Positions 62,388 to 64,000 of a stretch of 64,000 nt of DNA are shown here, piece by piece (positions within the stretch are counted from its first letter, which is position 1; the number at the start of each line of letters is the position of its first letter). The stretch comes from Atherix ibis (lineage: Eukaryota; Arthropoda; Insecta; Diptera; Athericidae), in the NCBI GenBank assembly GCA_958298945.1, contig CATQJD010000140.1:124001-188000 (forward strand), written 5' to 3'. The notes beneath the pieces were generated by a model. That model was given only the letters and a program-made list of their open reading frames with translations, did not search any database and was not told the origin of the DNA. The translations under genes and the position numbers were made by a program.

Positions 62388-64000
62388 AGTATGTTTAAGA
62401 GGAATATGAAGTAGTATGTTTAAGAGGAATATGAAGTAGTATGTTTAAGAGGAATATGAAGTAGTATATTTAAGAGGAAAATGAAGTAGTATATTTAAGT
62501 GGAATATGAAGTAGTATGTTTAAGAGGAATATGAAGTAGGATGTTTAAGAGGAATATGAAGTAGTATATTTAAGAGGATATGAAGTAGTATGTTGAAGAG
62601 GAATATGAAGTTGTATGTGTAAGAGGAATATGAAGTGGTATGTTTATGATGAATATGAAGTAGTATGTTTAAGAGGAATATGAAGTAGTATGTTTAAGAG
62701 GAATATGAAGTAGTATGTTTAACAGGAATATGAAGTAGTATATTTAAGAGGTATGCGAAGTAGTATGTTTAAGAGGAATATGAAGTAGTATGTTTAAGAG
62801 GAATATGAAGTAGTATGTTTAAGAGGAATATGAAGTAATATGTTTAAGAGGAATATGAAGTATTATATTTAAGAGGAATATGAAGTAGTATATTTAAAAG
62901 AATATGAAGTAGTATGTTTAAGAGCAATATATAGTAGTATGTTTAAGAGGAATATGAAGTAGTATATTTAAGAGGAATATGAAGTAGTATGTTGAAGAGA
63001 AATATGAAGTAGTATGTTTAAGAGGAATATGAAGTAGTATGTTTAAGAGGTATATGAAGTAGTATGTTTAAGAGGAATATGAAGTAGTATGTTTAAGAGG
63101 AATATGAAGTAGTATGTTTAAGAGGAATATGATGCAATATGTTTAAGAGGAATATGCAGTAGTATATTTAAAAGGAATATGAAGTAGTATGTTTAAGAGG
63201 AATATGAAGTAGTATGTTTAAGAGGAATATGAAGTAGTATATTTAAGAGGAATATGAAGTAGTATATTTAAGTGGAATATGAAGTAGTATGTTTAAGAGG
63301 AATATGAAGTAGTATGTTTAAGAGGAATATGAAGTAGTATATTTAAGAGGATATGAAGTAGTATGTTGAAGAGGAATGTGAAGTAGTATGTGTAAGAGGA
63401 ATTTGAAGTGGTATGTTTATGAGGAATATGAAGTAGTATGTTTAAGAGGAATATGAAGTAGTATGTTTAAGAGGAATATGAAGTAGTATGTTTAACAGGA
63501 ATATGAAATAGTATATTTAAGAGGTATATGAAGTAGTATGTTTAAGAGGAATATGAAGTAGTATGTTTAAGAGGAATATGAAGTAGTATGTTTAAGAGGA
63601 ATATGAAGTAGTATGTTTAAGAGGAATATGAAGTAGTATATTTAAGAGGAATATGAAGTAGTATATTTAAAAGAATATGAAGTAGTATGTTTAAGAGGAA
63701 TATATAGTAGTATGTTTAAGAGGAATATGAAGTAGTATATTTAAGAGGAATATGAAGTAGTATGTTGAAGAGAAATATGAAGTAGTATGTTTAAGAGGAA
63801 TATGAAGTAGTATGTTTAAGAGGTATATGAAGTAGTATGTTTAAGAGGAATATGAAGTAGTATATTTAAAAGGAATATGAAGTAGTATGTTTAAGAGGAA
63901 TATAAAGTAGTATGTTTAAGAGGAATATGAAGTAGTATGTTTAAGTGGAATATGAAGTAAAATGTTTAAGAGGAATATGAAGTAGTATGTTTAAGAGGAA
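62388..64000 (+). repeat. 773-bp tandem block U to the window end
   Basis: AAGAGGATATGA recurs at 62572 and 63345, and TTTAAAAGAATATG at about 62893 and 63665, with ATATATAGTAG, TTGAAGAGAAATATG, GTGTAAG and TTTATGAGG or TTTATGATG between. The offset is 772-773 bp. The array continues past base 64000. Confidence 0.84.

Larger units (their letters stand above)
1..64000 (+). repeat. 25-bp satellite (minisatellite) array filling the window
   Basis: The same 25-bp unit runs head to tail from base 1 to base 64000 without inversion or interruption, about 2,560 copies. The + strand consensus begins AAGAGGAATATGAAG and is completed by TAGTATGTTT. It contains 10 A, 8 T, 7 G and no C. Most monomers differ from consensus at zero to two positions; G22 to A is by far the commonest change. 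Phase is kept exactly over many kilobases and shifts only at rare indel monomers (for example near 235, 10261, 30997, 35108, 49629 and 59840). Each monomer has three + strand stop codons (TGA 11-13, TAG 16-18, TAA 25-2) and one minus-strand stop (TAA, across the 24-25-1 junction), so it cannot encode a long protein. The array reaches both ends of the window, so its full length is unknown. The family is not one I recognise. Confidence 0.98.

Noticed and set aside
1..64000. CRISPR array
   Set aside because: The regular 25-bp period has no spacers: repeats abut directly and all sequence is repeat.
1..64000. Telomere repeat
   Set aside because: The unit is 25 bp, lacks G runs of three or more and resembles no known telomeric motif. 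Subtelomeric location cannot be excluded.
1..64000. G-quadruplex array on the G-containing strand
   Set aside because: Despite the G/C asymmetry, the consensus has only one GG per monomer, too sparse for standard quadruplex motifs.
1..64000. CENP-B box
   Set aside because: The box needs CG dinucleotides; the C-free monomer has none and no variant I saw comes close.
1..64000. Seven-codon + strand frame from ATG at monomer position 20
   Set aside because: Every consensus monomer offers it, ending at TAG 16-18 of the next unit. It is a by-product of the repeat, with no sign of use.
1..64000. Low-quality assembly or simulated sequence
   Set aside because: Inherited indels, nested duplications and variant linkage look like real satellite evolution. 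Still, exact copies (blocks A and C) should be confirmed in long reads because assemblers can duplicate such regions.

Overview
The whole window is one tandem-repeat array. From first base to last it is a 25-bp minisatellite-type satellite, repeated head to tail in one orientation about 2,560 times. I found no stretch longer than one monomer that is not this repeat: no gene, RNA gene, transposon, CRISPR array, promoter or unique flank. On the + strand the consensus monomer begins AAGAGGAATATGAAG and ends TAGTATGTTT. It has 10 A, 8 T, 7 G and no C, so it is 72% AT, purine-rich and extremely strand-asymmetric. The commonest variant changes G22 to A (TATGTTT to TATATTT).

A 64-kb uninterrupted, coding-free satellite points to eukaryotic nuclear DNA: a centromere, pericentromere, subtelomere or other heterochromatic block. 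Prokaryotic, organellar or viral origin is very unlikely. I do not recognise the monomer and cannot name the species.

The information lies in how variant monomers are ordered. They form a barcode showing many nested duplications, nearly all offset by whole multiples of 25 bp or by 25n plus a few inherited indel bases. By region: 1-1677 recurs without a visible difference at 5852-7528. Tandem units follow at 6.67-9.32 kb (1275/1375 bp), 11.0-11.5 kb (250 bp) and 11.94-14.7 kb (1375 bp), then a 2,040-bp block without a visible difference at 13431-15470 and 15531-17570. Next come 18.36-19.98 kb (825 bp), 20.93-24.35 kb (1775-1800 bp), 25.5-27.8 kb (1200 bp), 27.8-30.4 kb (another copy of the 22.6-24.4 kb segment carrying an 875-bp internal duplication), 30.4-34.46 kb (2000 bp), 34.3-37.76 kb (1753 bp), 38.1-39.85 kb (displaced copy of 33.4-35.1 kb) and 40.0-41.83 kb (about 1249 bp). 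From 41.8 to 44.9 kb the array is more heterogeneous. The right third has units of 600, 2550-2625, 2750, 425, 474, 450, 649 and about 773 bp.

This is the pattern expected of repeated unequal exchange, slippage or conversion within a satellite. Diagnostic variants are confined to particular stretches, so the array is a mosaic of locally homogenised domains. The only long reading frames are three 213-bp minus-strand ORFs. They exist because two in-frame stop codons were lost in one variant segment that was later duplicated, so I treat them as non-coding. Block edges are read by eye and good to about one monomer unless given as exact.
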